6,975 nucleotides of DNA from an uncultured Collinsella sp. (GCA_900549275.1 URNU01000072.1:1-6975), one strand, 5' to 3'; counted from the stretch's first letter, positions 1 to 5,128 are shown. Numbers and translations are program-made. Notes: generated from the sequence alone by a model not told the origin.

Positions 1-731
1 GGGGTGTGGTCGGCCACGCCGCCGCCGATGATGATCTTCTGCGGGGCATAGCACAGCGTGTAGGTCATGAGCGCCTGTGCCAGGTAGCCTGCGAGCAGGT
101 CCATGGCCTCCGGGTCATCGGCCATGTCTCCGGCGCTCTTGCCATTCCAGCGCTTTTTAACGCCGGGACCGGCGATGAGGCCCTCGAGGCAGTTGTCGTG
201 GAAGGGGCAGGCGCTATGCTCGCCGATGGTGTCGCGCGGGTCGCGAGTGACCAGGATATGGCCGGCCTCGGGATGCATCATGCCATGCACGAGCTTACCG
301 CCCGAGAGAACGCCGGCGCCCACGCCGGTGCCGATGGTCAGGTAGACTACGTCAGTGAGGCCCTGGGCGCAACCAAAGGTGACCTCGCCCAAGCAGGCGA
401 CGTTGACGTCGGTATCGTAGCCACAGGGAATATTGAGCTCGTTTTGGATGGTGCCCAGCAGATCAAAGTAGCGCCATGCCGTTTTGGGCGTCTCCAGGAT
501 CTTGCCGTATTGGGGTGAGGCGGGGTTGACCGCGGTGGGGCCAAAGGCGCCGATGCCCAGCGCGGCGACGCCCTTGTCGGCAAACCATGCGTTGACGGCC
601 TCAACGGTCTCCTGCGGGGTCGTGGTCGCGATCTGCTCGCGCTCCAGGACCGTACCGTCTGCATAGCCCGTGGCGCAGACCATCTTGGTGCCGCCGGCCT
701 CGAGCGCTCCGATAAGCTGCTGTTCTGCCAT
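1..731 (-). CDS. ROK-family sugar kinase, probably fructokinase (3' end outside window)
   Basis: This is a cytoplasmic ATP-dependent sugar kinase of the ROK family. The closest type is the fructokinase/GmuE (YdhR) group, which phosphorylates fructose or related hexoses for glycolysis. About 243 residues are visible and the C-terminus lies beyond position 1; family members are about 290-300 residues. The N-terminal phosphate loop reads ALEAGGTK (residues 9-16). FGP is at 63-65, the DTDVN motif with the likely catalytic Asp108 at 106-110, and the ATP-site TIGTGVG at 132-138. The ROK signature HPEAGH is at 153-158, with CPFHDNC at 175-181. His158, Cys175, His178 and Cys181 match the zinc site of this family. 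GGG at 236-238 is the C-terminal nucleotide-binding stretch. The start at 731 is set by an AGAGAGGA ribosome site about 6 bases upstream. Family and domain order are certain; fructose as the substrate is an inference from the motif set. Confidence 0.9.
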   Translation of the reverse strand, partial: MAEQQLIGALEAGGTKMVCATGYADGTVLEREQIATTTPQETVEAVNAWFADKGVAALGIGAFGPTAVNPASPQYGKILETPKTAWRYFDLLGTIQNELNIPCGYDTDVNVACLGEVTFGCAQGLTDVVYLTIGTGVGAGVLSGGKLVHGMMHPEAGHILVTRDPRDTIGEHSACPFHDNCLEGLIAGPGVKKRWNGKSAGDMADDPEAMDLLAGYLAQALMTYTLCYAPQKIIIGGGVADHT

Positions 732-769
732 TGTATTCCTCTCTCTGGGACGAGTTGCTCCGTGACTAA

Positions 770-775
770 AGTATA
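770..775 (-). promoter_or_regulatory. Candidate -10 box for the ROK kinase gene
   Basis: On the minus strand this reads TATACT, one base from the TATAAT consensus. It sits about 40 bases upstream of the kinase start codon and just downstream of the preceding terminator. The matching -35 region (around CTTTAT/TTTATT) is poor, so the call rests on the -10 box and its position. Confidence 0.4.
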
Positions 776-800
776 GGGCTCTAAACCATTTAATAAAGCG

Positions 801-847
801 CTATAAAAAGAAGCCCCGCAACGCGGCGGGCGGTGCGAGGCTTCTTT
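801..847 (-). terminator. Intrinsic terminator of the aminotransferase gene
   Basis: Positions 807-820 and 834-847 pair as a 14-bp stem with one G-U pair and a 13-base loop. On the minus strand the stem is followed directly by T bases (CTTCTTTTTATAG). It lies 25 bases past the aminotransferase stop codon and isolates the ROK kinase gene, which therefore needs its own promoter. The plus-strand face also ends in TTCTTT, so weak two-way activity is possible, but no plus-strand gene enters it here. Confidence 0.88.
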
Positions 848-872
848 GGTTGCTTTAGTTGCTGGGCCGTCC

Positions 873-2054
873 TTACCCGCGCGGCTTGATTTTATCACGT
901 AGCGACTTGAGGTTCTCCAGCGCCGCGTTAAGCGTCTCGTCTCGCTTGGCAAAGTGGAAACGAATCAGATGGTTGACGGGCTCGCGGAAGAAGCTCGAGC
1001 CGGGCACGGCGCCCACGCCCACCTTGGATGCGAGGTCCTCGCAGAATTCGAGGTCGCTGTCATAGCCAAACTCAGAGATGTCCATCATGACGTAGTAGGC
1101 GCCCTGCGGCACGTTATGCTCAAGATCGATGCTATCGAGCCCCTGGCAGAACAGGTCGCGTTTGGCGGTGTAGAGGTCGAGGACCTCATCGTAATAGCTG
1201 TCGTCGAAGTTGAGGGCGGTGACAACGGCTTCCTGCAGGGGAGCGGCGGCACCCACGGTGAGGAAGTCGTGGACCTTCTTGATACGCTCGGTGATCTGGG
1301 CCGGGGCGATGGTGTAGCCCAGGCGCCAACCGGTGATGGAGTACGTCTTGGACAGCGAGCTGCAGCTGATGGTTCGCTCGAACATGCCGGGCAGCGTGGC
1401 CATATAGACGTGCTCGTGGGGCGCGTAGACGATGTGCTCGTATACCTCGTCGGTAATGCAGTAGGCGTCGTACTTTTTGCAGAGGTCGGCGATGAAGGTG
1501 AGCTCCTCGCGCGTAAAGACCTTGCCGCAAGGGTTGGAAGGGTTGCACAGGACGATGGCCTTGGGATCGTTGTCGCGGAAGGCCGCCTCGAGCGTCTCGC
1601 GGTCAAAGTCGAATGTGGGCGGGTTGAGCGGCACGTAGATGGGCTCGGCACCCGAAAGGATTGTGTCGGCGCCGTAGTTCTCGTAGAACGGCGAGAAGAT
1701 GACGACCTTGTCGCCGGGGTTTGTGACCGTCATCATGGCGGCCATCATAGCCTCGGTGGAGCCGCAGGTGACCACGATGTTCTCGTTGGGGTCGACCGGC
1801 ATGCCCATAAAGTGCTCCTGCTTGGCGGCAAGCGCCTCGCGCATTGCCTGGGAGCCCCAGGTGATGGAGTACTGGTGGTAGAGCGGCTTGGGGTCGCTGG
1901 CGATGGCGCTGAGGCTATCGAGCAGCTGCGCTGGGGGATCGAAGTCGGGGAAGCCCTGCGAGAGATTGACAGCGCCATACTTATTGGAGATGCGTGTCAT
2001 GCGGCGGATGACCGAATCGGTAAACGTTGCCGTGCGGTTGGATAGTTCTTTCAT
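873..2054 (-). CDS. PLP-dependent aminotransferase, class I/II (methionine/kynurenine aminotransferase group)
   Basis: This is a complete 393-residue cytoplasmic transaminase of fold type I. It moves an amino group from an amino acid to a 2-oxo acid using pyridoxal phosphate. The N-terminal LSQGFPDFDPP (31-41) is typical of the YbdL/kynurenine aminotransferase branch. CNPSNPCGK (170-178) holds Asn171, and TDEVYEH (201-207) holds Asp202 and Tyr205. SSLSKTYSITGWRLG (232-246) carries the Schiff-base Lys236. NHLIRF (361-366) holds the substrate-carboxylate Arg365. Length and motif order are normal, with no sign of damage. The start at 2054 is preferred over an ATG 18 bases upstream because AAAGGA lies 6 bases before it and the upstream ATG would overlap that site. 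The gene is divergent from the tRNA pair and ends in its own terminator. Candidate substrates are methionine, aromatic amino acids or kynurenine. The sequence does not decide between these. Confidence 0.93.
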   Translation of the reverse strand: MKELSNRTATFTDSVIRRMTRISNKYGAVNLSQGFPDFDPPAQLLDSLSAIASDPKPLYHQYSITWGSQAMREALAAKQEHFMGMPVDPNENIVVTCGSTEAMMAAMMTVTNPGDKVVIFSPFYENYGADTILSGAEPIYVPLNPPTFDFDRETLEAAFRDNDPKAIVLCNPSNPCGKVFTREELTFIADLCKKYDAYCITDEVYEHIVYAPHEHVYMATLPGMFERTISCSSLSKTYSITGWRLGYTIAPAQITERIKKVHDFLTVGAAAPLQEAVVTALNFDDSYYDEVLDLYTAKRDLFCQGLDSIDLEHNVPQGAYYVMMDISEFGYDSDLEFCEDLASKVGVGAVPGSSFFREPVNHLIRFHFAKRDETLNAALENLKSLRDKIKPRG

Positions 2055-2059
2055 GCCGG

Positions 2060-2065
2060 TCCTTT
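2060..2065 (-). promoter_or_regulatory. Ribosome-binding site that sets the aminotransferase start
   Basis: On the minus strand AAAGGA lies five bases before the ATG at 2054. It rules in favour of this start over the ATG at 2072, which has no comparable site and lies upstream of the Shine-Dalgarno sequence itself. Its AAAGG bases lie at the edge of an inverted-repeat arm (2063-2071). Confidence 0.75.
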
Positions 2066-2122
2066 CGAGCATTTGCAGTGGGGCAAGTTTACTCCTATGA
2101 AACCGGTGGGATTTGCTCGAAA
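2063..2122 (-). promoter_or_regulatory. Leader inverted repeat reaching into the aminotransferase ribosome site
   Basis: TTTCGAGCA at 2063-2071 and TGCTCGAAA at 2114-2122 are perfect 9-bp inverted repeats with 42 bases between them. If the mRNA starts upstream of 2122, the proximal arm pairs with the AAA of the AAAGGA ribosome site and could reduce translation. The spacing is long for a simple hairpin and no known riboswitch was recognised. It may equally be a pair of protein-binding half-sites. Confidence 0.35.
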
Positions 2123-2138
2123 TGGTCTCGAAAAACTC

Positions 2139-2157
2139 TTTTCAAAATTCTTGAAAA
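2139..2157. repeat. 19-bp interrupted palindrome in the divergent aminotransferase/tRNA region
   Basis: TTTTCAA (2139-2145), a 5-base spacer AATTC, and TTGAAAA (2151-2157) form a perfect inverted repeat. It ends 7 bases upstream of the tRNA promoter -35 box, in the spacer shared with the aminotransferase gene. Its size and placement fit an operator for a dimeric regulator. No transcript-terminator features (T-run after a GC-rich stem) are present. Confidence 0.4.
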
Positions 2158-2164
2158 TTGGGGC

Positions 2165-2193
2165 TTGCATCGCATGGCGTTCCTTGCAATAAT
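2165..2193 (+). promoter_or_regulatory. Sigma-70-type promoter of the tRNA-His/tRNA-Lys unit
   Basis: TTGCAT (-35, 2165-2170) and AATAAT (-10, 2188-2193) are separated by exactly 17 bases. The expected start point near 2200 lies about 20 bases before the mature tRNA-His 5' end, which fits a short leader removed by RNase P. Confidence 0.7.
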
Positions 2194-2220
2194 AGTCGAG
2201 CGCGAAGCGCACAGGACATG

Positions 2221-2297
2221 GTGGGTGTAGCTCAGTTGGCTAGAGCGACGGGTTGTGGTCCCGTAGGTCGAGGGTTCGAGTCCCTTTACCCACCCCA
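2221..2297 (+). tRNA. tRNA-His (anticodon GTG)
   Basis: A full cloverleaf is present. The acceptor stem is GTGGGTG/TACCCAC (2221-2227 with 2287-2293). The D-arm is GCTC...GAGC. The anticodon stem is ACGGG/CCCGT with loop TTGTGGT and anticodon GTG at 2255-2257, and the T-arm contains GGTTCGAGTCC. CCA is encoded at 2295-2297. The base before the 5' end (2220) is G and position 73 (2294) is C, which gives the extra G(-1):C73 pair that identifies tRNA-His. It is followed 22 bases later by tRNA-Lys and is probably co-transcribed with it. Confidence 0.97.
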
Positions 2298-2319
2298 GTT
2301 CTTGCTTCGTGTTGATATC

Positions 2320-2395
2320 GGGTCGTTAGCTCAGTTGGTAGAGCAGGGGACTCTTAATCCCAAGGTCCAGGGTTCGACCCCCTGACGGCCCACCA
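2320..2395 (+). tRNA. tRNA-Lys (anticodon CTT)
   Basis: The acceptor stem GGGTCGT/ACGGCCC (2320-2326 with 2385-2391) contains one U-G pair. The D-arm, the anticodon loop CTCTTAA with CTT at 2353-2355, the T-stem CAGGG/CCCTG and an encoded CCA (2393-2395) are all present. The outermost anticodon-stem pair appears to be G-A (2346 with 2362), a mismatch that need not prevent function. CTT reads AAG, the Lys codon used almost exclusively in the GGGtGRT operon of this window. Confidence 0.96.
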
Positions 2396-2404
2396 AAGCA
2401 TGTT

Positions 2405-2435
2405 AAAGCGACTGGCTTAGGCTGGTCGCTTTTTT
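2405..2435 (+). terminator. Intrinsic terminator of the tRNA transcript
   Basis: AAAGCGAC (2405-2412) pairs with GTCGCTTT (2425-2432). The stem continues inward through TGGC/GCTG with two wobble pairs to a 4-base loop. It ends in six T bases (2430-2435), 10 bases after the tRNA-Lys CCA end. Confidence 0.88.
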
Positions 2436-2485
2436 GTTAACCTCACATCGGGGCGAACCCGTCGGGGCGCGGAGCTGAGGTTAAC
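2432..2485. repeat. Structured repeat unit A (hairpin element, first copy)
   Basis: This is the first of two direct copies spaced 70 bp apart. GTTAACCTCA (2436-2445) and TGAGGTTAAC (2476-2485) form a perfect 10-bp outer stem. The 30-base interior contains CCC-GTCG-GGG. By eye, 35 of 44 bases at 2432-2475 match 2502-2545. No ORF or known RNA family was recognised. It starts within the T-run of the tRNA terminator. Confidence 0.6.
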
Positions 2486-2501
2486 TTCGGTTGGCCGTCT
2501 A

Positions 2502-2553
2502 TTTTGTTGACCTCGCATGGGGCCGAACCCGTAAGGGCGCGAGCCGCGAAGTC
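2502..2553. repeat. Structured repeat unit B (hairpin element, second copy)
   Basis: This is the second copy of the element at 2432. GACCTCGC (2509-2516) pairs with GCGAAGTC (2546-2553) with one mismatch. The interior contains CCC-GTAA-GGG (2528-2537), a stem closed by a GNRA-type tetraloop. An A-T pair of unit A (2445/2476) corresponds to a G-C pair here (2515/2547), so pairing is kept although bases differ. Confidence 0.55.
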
Positions 2554-2557
2554 TGCA

Positions 2558-2583
2558 CCGTGATTCCCTTAGGGAAAACACGG
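2558..2583. repeat. Hairpin with CCCTTAGGG core (first of two)
   Basis: CCGTG (2558-2562) pairs with CACGG (2579-2583), and inside it TTCCC (2564-2568) pairs with GGGAA (2572-2576) around loop TTA, with a small internal bulge. It follows repeat unit B after 4 bases. There is no T-run, so it is not a standard terminator. Its function is unknown. Confidence 0.5.
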
Positions 2584-2587
2584 CTAG

Positions 2588-2634
2588 AGCCCCGTAAGCG
2601 TGTTCTCCTTAGGGAAATCATGCTTACGGGGGCT
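2588..2634. repeat. Long hairpin with CCTTAGGG in its loop (second of two)
   Basis: CCCCGTAAGCGTG (2590-2602) pairs with CATGCTTACGGGG (2619-2631), including one G-U pair. AG/CT extends the stem past a bulged G to 2588/2634. The loop (2603-2618) repeats the TTC-CTTAGGGAAA motif of the preceding hairpin. No T-run follows. It looks like a mobile or REP-like palindrome, or part of a structured transcript. Confidence 0.55.
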
Positions 2635-2680
2635 TGATGTATGTTGAGAAGTTGTGATCAAACTCAAAGTGAGAATCGAT

Positions 2681-2884
2681 TTAGTCTGCTCGATAGTGCG
2701 AACCCAGGCTTTCGGTGTCTACTGTTGCAATGCCATGATGGGGGAGGGCGGTATCCGCCGGTGCGGCCGCCTCGGGAGCGTCCAGCGCTGCTCGTGTCGC
2801 TGATGCGCCCGCGATGCCCGATCCGATTACCAGTACCTTAACGCCCAACCTAGCCTTCTCAATACGTTGCGGTGAAATAGGGGC
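2681..2884 (-). pseudogene. Possible remnant of a flavoprotein/NAD(P)-binding oxidoreductase N-terminus
   Basis: The minus strand is open for 67 codons between a TGA (2885-2887) and a TAA (2681-2683). It encodes the peptide KVLVIGSGIAGASATRAAL, which has the GxGxxGxxxA pattern of a Rossmann FAD or NAD(P) binding beta-alpha-beta unit preceded by a hydrophobic strand. The next expected element, a second strand ending in an acidic residue, is not evident; an Ala/Pro-rich run follows instead. There is no in-frame ATG and no clear ribosome site, and intact family members are several hundred residues long. I read it as a decayed gene fragment. A chance match is possible because the motif is short. 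Confidence 0.35.
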
Positions 2885-2942
2885 TCACAAGGCTTCTGGA
2901 GCAGTCAGATGGCCTGTATTTAATCGCAACTGAGGGAGGGAC

Positions 2943-2977
2943 AAAAAAGAGCCGCTACCCGGGTGGGTAGCGGCTCT
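2943..2977 (-). terminator. Intrinsic terminator of the NifU-like/GGGtGRT operon
   Basis: A perfect 13-bp stem (2948-2960 with 2965-2977) closes a GGGT tetraloop. On the minus strand it is followed by six T bases (2943-2948). It lies about 35 bases after the GGGtGRT stop codon. Confidence 0.93.
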
Positions 2978-3011
2978 AAAGCTCAACTATATGAGCATCG
3001 CGCGGACGCGA

Positions 3012-4016
3012 TTAGGCCTTGAGGGCCTCCTCGACGGCGACAGCGCAGGCGACGGTGGCACCGACCATGGGGTTGTTGCCCATGCCGATGAGACCCATCA
3101 TGTCGACGTGCGCAGGCACGGAGGAAGAACCGGCGAACTGGGCGTCGGAGTGCATACGGCCCATGGTGTCGGTCATGCCGTAAGAGGCAGGGCCGGCGCC
3201 CATGTTGTCCGGGTGCAGGGTACGGCCAGTGCCGCCACCAGAAGCGACGGAGAAGTACTTCTTGCCAGCCTCGAGGCGCTCCTTCTTGTAGGTGCCAGCG
3301 ACGGGGTGCTGGAAGCGCGTGGGGTTGGTGGAGTTACCGGTGATCGAGATGTCGACGTTCTCGTGCCACATGATGGCAACGCCCTCGCGGACGTCGTCGG
3401 CGCCGTAGCAGTTGACGGCGGCGCGGGGACCATCGGAGTAGGGGATGGTCTCGACGACCTTGAGCTCGCCCGTGAAGTAGTCGAACTGGGTCTTCACGTA
3501 GGTGAAGCCGTTGATGCGGGCGATGATCTGAGCAGCGTCCTTGCCCAGACCGTTGAGGATGACGCGCAGCGGCTTCTTGCGAGCCTTGTTGGCGTTCAGA
3601 GCCAGGCCGATAGCGCCCTCAGCGGCGGCGAAGGACTCGTGACCGGCCAGGAAGGCGAAGCACTCGGTGTCGTCGGAGAGCAGCATAGCGCCCAGGTTGC
3701 CGTGGCCCAGACCGACCTTGCGGTCCTCGGCGACGGAGCCAGGAACGGTGAAGGCCTGGATGCCCTCGCCGATGATGGCGGCAGCCTCAGAAGCGGACTT
3801 GGCGCCACGCTTGACAGCGAGAGCGCAACCGAGGGTGTAGGCCCACTCGGCGTTCTGGAAGGCGATGGACTGGGTGTTGTTGACGATCTCACGCGGGTTG
3901 AAGCCCTTGTCGGTGCAGATCTGCAGAGCTTCCTCGAGGGAGGCGATGCCGTTGTCGGCGAGGCACTTGTTGATCTTGTCAGCGCGGCGCTCGTAACCTT
4001 CGAACGTAACAGTCAT
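3012..4016 (-). CDS. GGGtGRT protein (conserved, function unknown)
   Basis: This 334-residue soluble protein has the sequence GGGTGRT at 260-266, which names the GGGtGRT family (Pfam GGGtGRT). No enzymatic role is established for the family, to my knowledge. It has no signal peptide or membrane segment. Glycine-rich blocks at 101-110 (VGLGHGNLGA), 260-266 and 309-319 (LIGMGNNPMVG) suggest nucleotide- or cofactor-binding loops; that is an inference. Cys residues occur at 18, 34, 64, 119, 203 and 324. It is the second gene after the NifU-like scaffold gene, with an 18-base gap holding a GGGAGG ribosome site, so the two are co-transcribed. That pairing suggests a job in Fe-S cluster or metal-cofactor handling. 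Codon use is extremely biased: Lys is always AAG and Phe always TTC. This points to high expression. Confidence 0.92.
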   Translation of the reverse strand: MTVTFEGYERRADKINKCLADNGIASLEEALQICTDKGFNPREIVNNTQSIAFQNAEWAYTLGCALAVKRGAKSASEAAAIIGEGIQAFTVPGSVAEDRKVGLGHGNLGAMLLSDDTECFAFLAGHESFAAAEGAIGLALNANKARKKPLRVILNGLGKDAAQIIARINGFTYVKTQFDYFTGELKVVETIPYSDGPRAAVNCYGADDVREGVAIMWHENVDISITGNSTNPTRFQHPVAGTYKKERLEAGKKYFSVASGGGTGRTLHPDNMGAGPASYGMTDTMGRMHSDAQFAGSSSVPAHVDMMGLIGMGNNPMVGATVACAVAVEEALKA

Positions 4017-4034
4017 AGTTATTTCCCTCCCTTT

Positions 4035-4769
4035 CTACTCGTGAACCGGGAACACGCTGGCGACGGAGTGAGTCTCCTCGTCGGTGCGCGGGTCGATGTA
4101 CTTGGCAGCGTTCTCCCACTGACCATAGTGGCCCATAGCGCCAGCGATGGCCTCCTCGGGGGTCTTGCCGGCCTTGACGGCGTCGGTGAACTTGCCGAGG
4201 TTCAGGAACTCGAACGCGATGATCTCGTTCTTGTCGTTGAGAGCCATGCGGGTGACGTAGCCCTGAGCGAGCTCGAGGTAACGAGCGCCCTTGGCCTTGG
4301 TGCCGAACATGGTGCCGACCTGGGAGCGAAGGCCCTTGCCGAGGTCGTCGAGGGAGGCGCCCACGGGCAGGCCGCCCTCGGAGAACGCGGTCTGGCTGCG
4401 GCCGTAAACGATCTGCAGGAAGATCTCGCGCATAGCAACGTTGATGGCGTCGCAGACGAGGTCGGTGTTGAGGGCCTCGAGGATGGTCTTGCCGGGAAGG
4501 ATCTCGGAAGCCATGGCGGCAGAGTGGGTCATGCCCGAGCAGCCGATGGTCTCAACGAGGGCCTCCTCGATGATGCCGTCCTTGACGTTCAGCGTGAGCT
4601 TGCAGGCGCCCTGCTGAGGTGCGCACCAACCCACACCGTGCGTAAGACCGGAGATGTCGGAAATCTCCTTAGCCTGGACCCACTTGCCCTCCTCGGGGAT
4701 GGGTGCGGGGCCGTGGTATGCACCCTTGGCAACGGGGCACATGTTCTCCACTTCCTGTGAGTACTGCAT
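4035..4769 (-). CDS. NifU-like iron-sulfur cluster assembly scaffold protein, GGGtGRT-associated type
   Basis: This 244-residue cytoplasmic protein is related to the NifU N-terminal/IscU scaffold fold, which assembles Fe-S clusters on conserved cysteines. The core is at about 45-115: GVGWCAPQQGACKLTL (45-60), VKDGIIEEALVETIGCSGM (62-80), then GKTILEAL (93-100). Cys49, Cys56, Cys77 and Cys106 are the candidate ligands. GCSGM matches the GCxxx motif of IscU, but the usual NPxCGD motif is replaced by the C-APQQG-C arrangement. The protein is longer than IscU/SufU (about 130-150 residues); its C-terminal 100 residues form an uncharacterised extension with an aromatic GHYGQW segment (213-218). The start at 4769 is chosen for the AGAGGAG site 4 bases upstream. 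The ATG at codon 10 lacks good spacing. It is the first gene of the operon with the GGGtGRT gene. A scaffold role is inferred from fold. Confidence 0.88.
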   Translation of the reverse strand: MQYSQEVENMCPVAKGAYHGPAPIPEEGKWVQAKEISDISGLTHGVGWCAPQQGACKLTLNVKDGIIEEALVETIGCSGMTHSAAMASEILPGKTILEALNTDLVCDAINVAMREIFLQIVYGRSQTAFSEGGLPVGASLDDLGKGLRSQVGTMFGTKAKGARYLELAQGYVTRMALNDKNEIIAFEFLNLGKFTDAVKAGKTPEEAIAGAMGHYGQWENAAKYIDPRTDEETHSVASVFPVHE

Positions 4770-4773
4770 GCCT

Positions 4774-4780
4774 CTCCTCT
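4774..4780 (-). promoter_or_regulatory. Ribosome-binding site that sets the NifU-like start
   Basis: AGAGGAG on the minus strand lies 4 bases before the ATG at 4769. The reading frame stays open further upstream (to about 4934), but the codons there look non-coding and the next upstream ATG has no comparable site. Confidence 0.7.
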
Positions 4781-4862
4781 CTATCGTGTTGGCGTCCCGT
4801 CTGGGGGTCGTGGCTGGCGATTGCCGGGCGACCCTTTGAAAGGGACATGACATGCAGCCCTT

Positions 4863-4868
4863 ATAATA
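4863..4868 (-). promoter_or_regulatory. Candidate -10 box of the NifU-like/GGGtGRT operon
   Basis: On the minus strand this reads TATTAT, about 95 bases upstream of the start codon, leaving a leader of roughly 85 bases that contains the CCCTTTGAAAGGG palindrome. No good -35 box is seen at 16-18 bases. The same block reads TATAAT on the plus strand (4862-4867) with TTGAAA 20 bases before it, so direction is uncertain. Confidence 0.35.
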
Positions 4869-4928
4869 CCGCGAAATGCACGGAATATTCGGCGAACGGC
4901 TCAGTTTTCGTAGCGAGAAGCGCGGAAC

Positions 4929-4940
4929 TTTCAATTGAAA
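4929..4940. repeat. Perfect 12-bp palindrome TTTCAATTGAAA
   Basis: It lies upstream of the presumed -10 box of the minus-strand operon and shares half-sites (TTTCAA/TTGAAA) with the interrupted palindrome at 2139-2157. It could be a regulator-binding site; AT-rich 12-mers also arise by chance. Confidence 0.3.
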
Positions 4941-5099
4941 CGATTTAACCAGACTGTTTGCTGTTGTGCGTTCCGTTGAAGGGGGTCGGTTCTGATCAAG
5001 CTTTTGGCAAGGCTTCGTTTCATGACCTGTGGCTATGTTGCCGTTCGCCGACGGTTTGCCGCCTTTTGCCGTCGACGGGTGCCATTTTGCGTGAATGTT

Positions 5100-5128
5100 T
5101 TGATGACACGTTTCAATCGTGATGTATT
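5100..5128 (+). promoter_or_regulatory. Weak candidate promoter for the RAYT-like gene
   Basis: TTGATG (5100-5105) and TGTATT (5123-5128) are spaced 17 bases apart and would start transcription near 5135, about 27 bases before the GTG start. Both boxes deviate from consensus. Confidence 0.3.

Noticed and set aside
6..518. A plus-strand frame opposite the ROK kinase
   Set aside because: The ROK motifs on the minus strand are unmistakable. This frame is an antisense shadow.
347..952. A 201-codon minus-strand frame overlapping the ROK kinase and the intergenic terminator
   Set aside because: It reads Arg/Pro/Ser-rich sequence in a shifted frame of the kinase gene and crosses its promoter and a terminator.
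954..2045. A 363-codon plus-strand frame opposite the aminotransferase
   Set aside because: Shadow of the aminotransferase gene, with repetitive Val/Gly/Asp-rich translation and no ribosome site.
2158..2385. A short plus-strand protein frame across the two tRNA genes
   Set aside because: It translates tRNA sequence. The cloverleaf structures explain the region fully.
2432..2553. CRISPR array
   Set aside because: Only two diverged copies at 70-bp period with structured rather than unique spacers, and no cas genes nearby.
2320..2640. Integrated element with att site at the tRNA-Lys 3' end
   Set aside because: No second copy of the tRNA 3' end and no integrase gene were found in the window.
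2641..2841. A 66-codon plus-strand frame in the gene-poor stretch
   Set aside because: No ribosome site and no recognisable protein. The opposite strand carries the more meaningful dinucleotide-binding motif.
2991..4760. A 589-codon open frame on the plus strand across the whole NifU-like/GGGtGRT operon
   Set aside because: It is antisense to two well-recognised proteins. Its openness follows from their codon bias, which rarely gives stops on the other strand. The translation is low-complexity Gly/Val/Asp/Leu with no recognisable domain.
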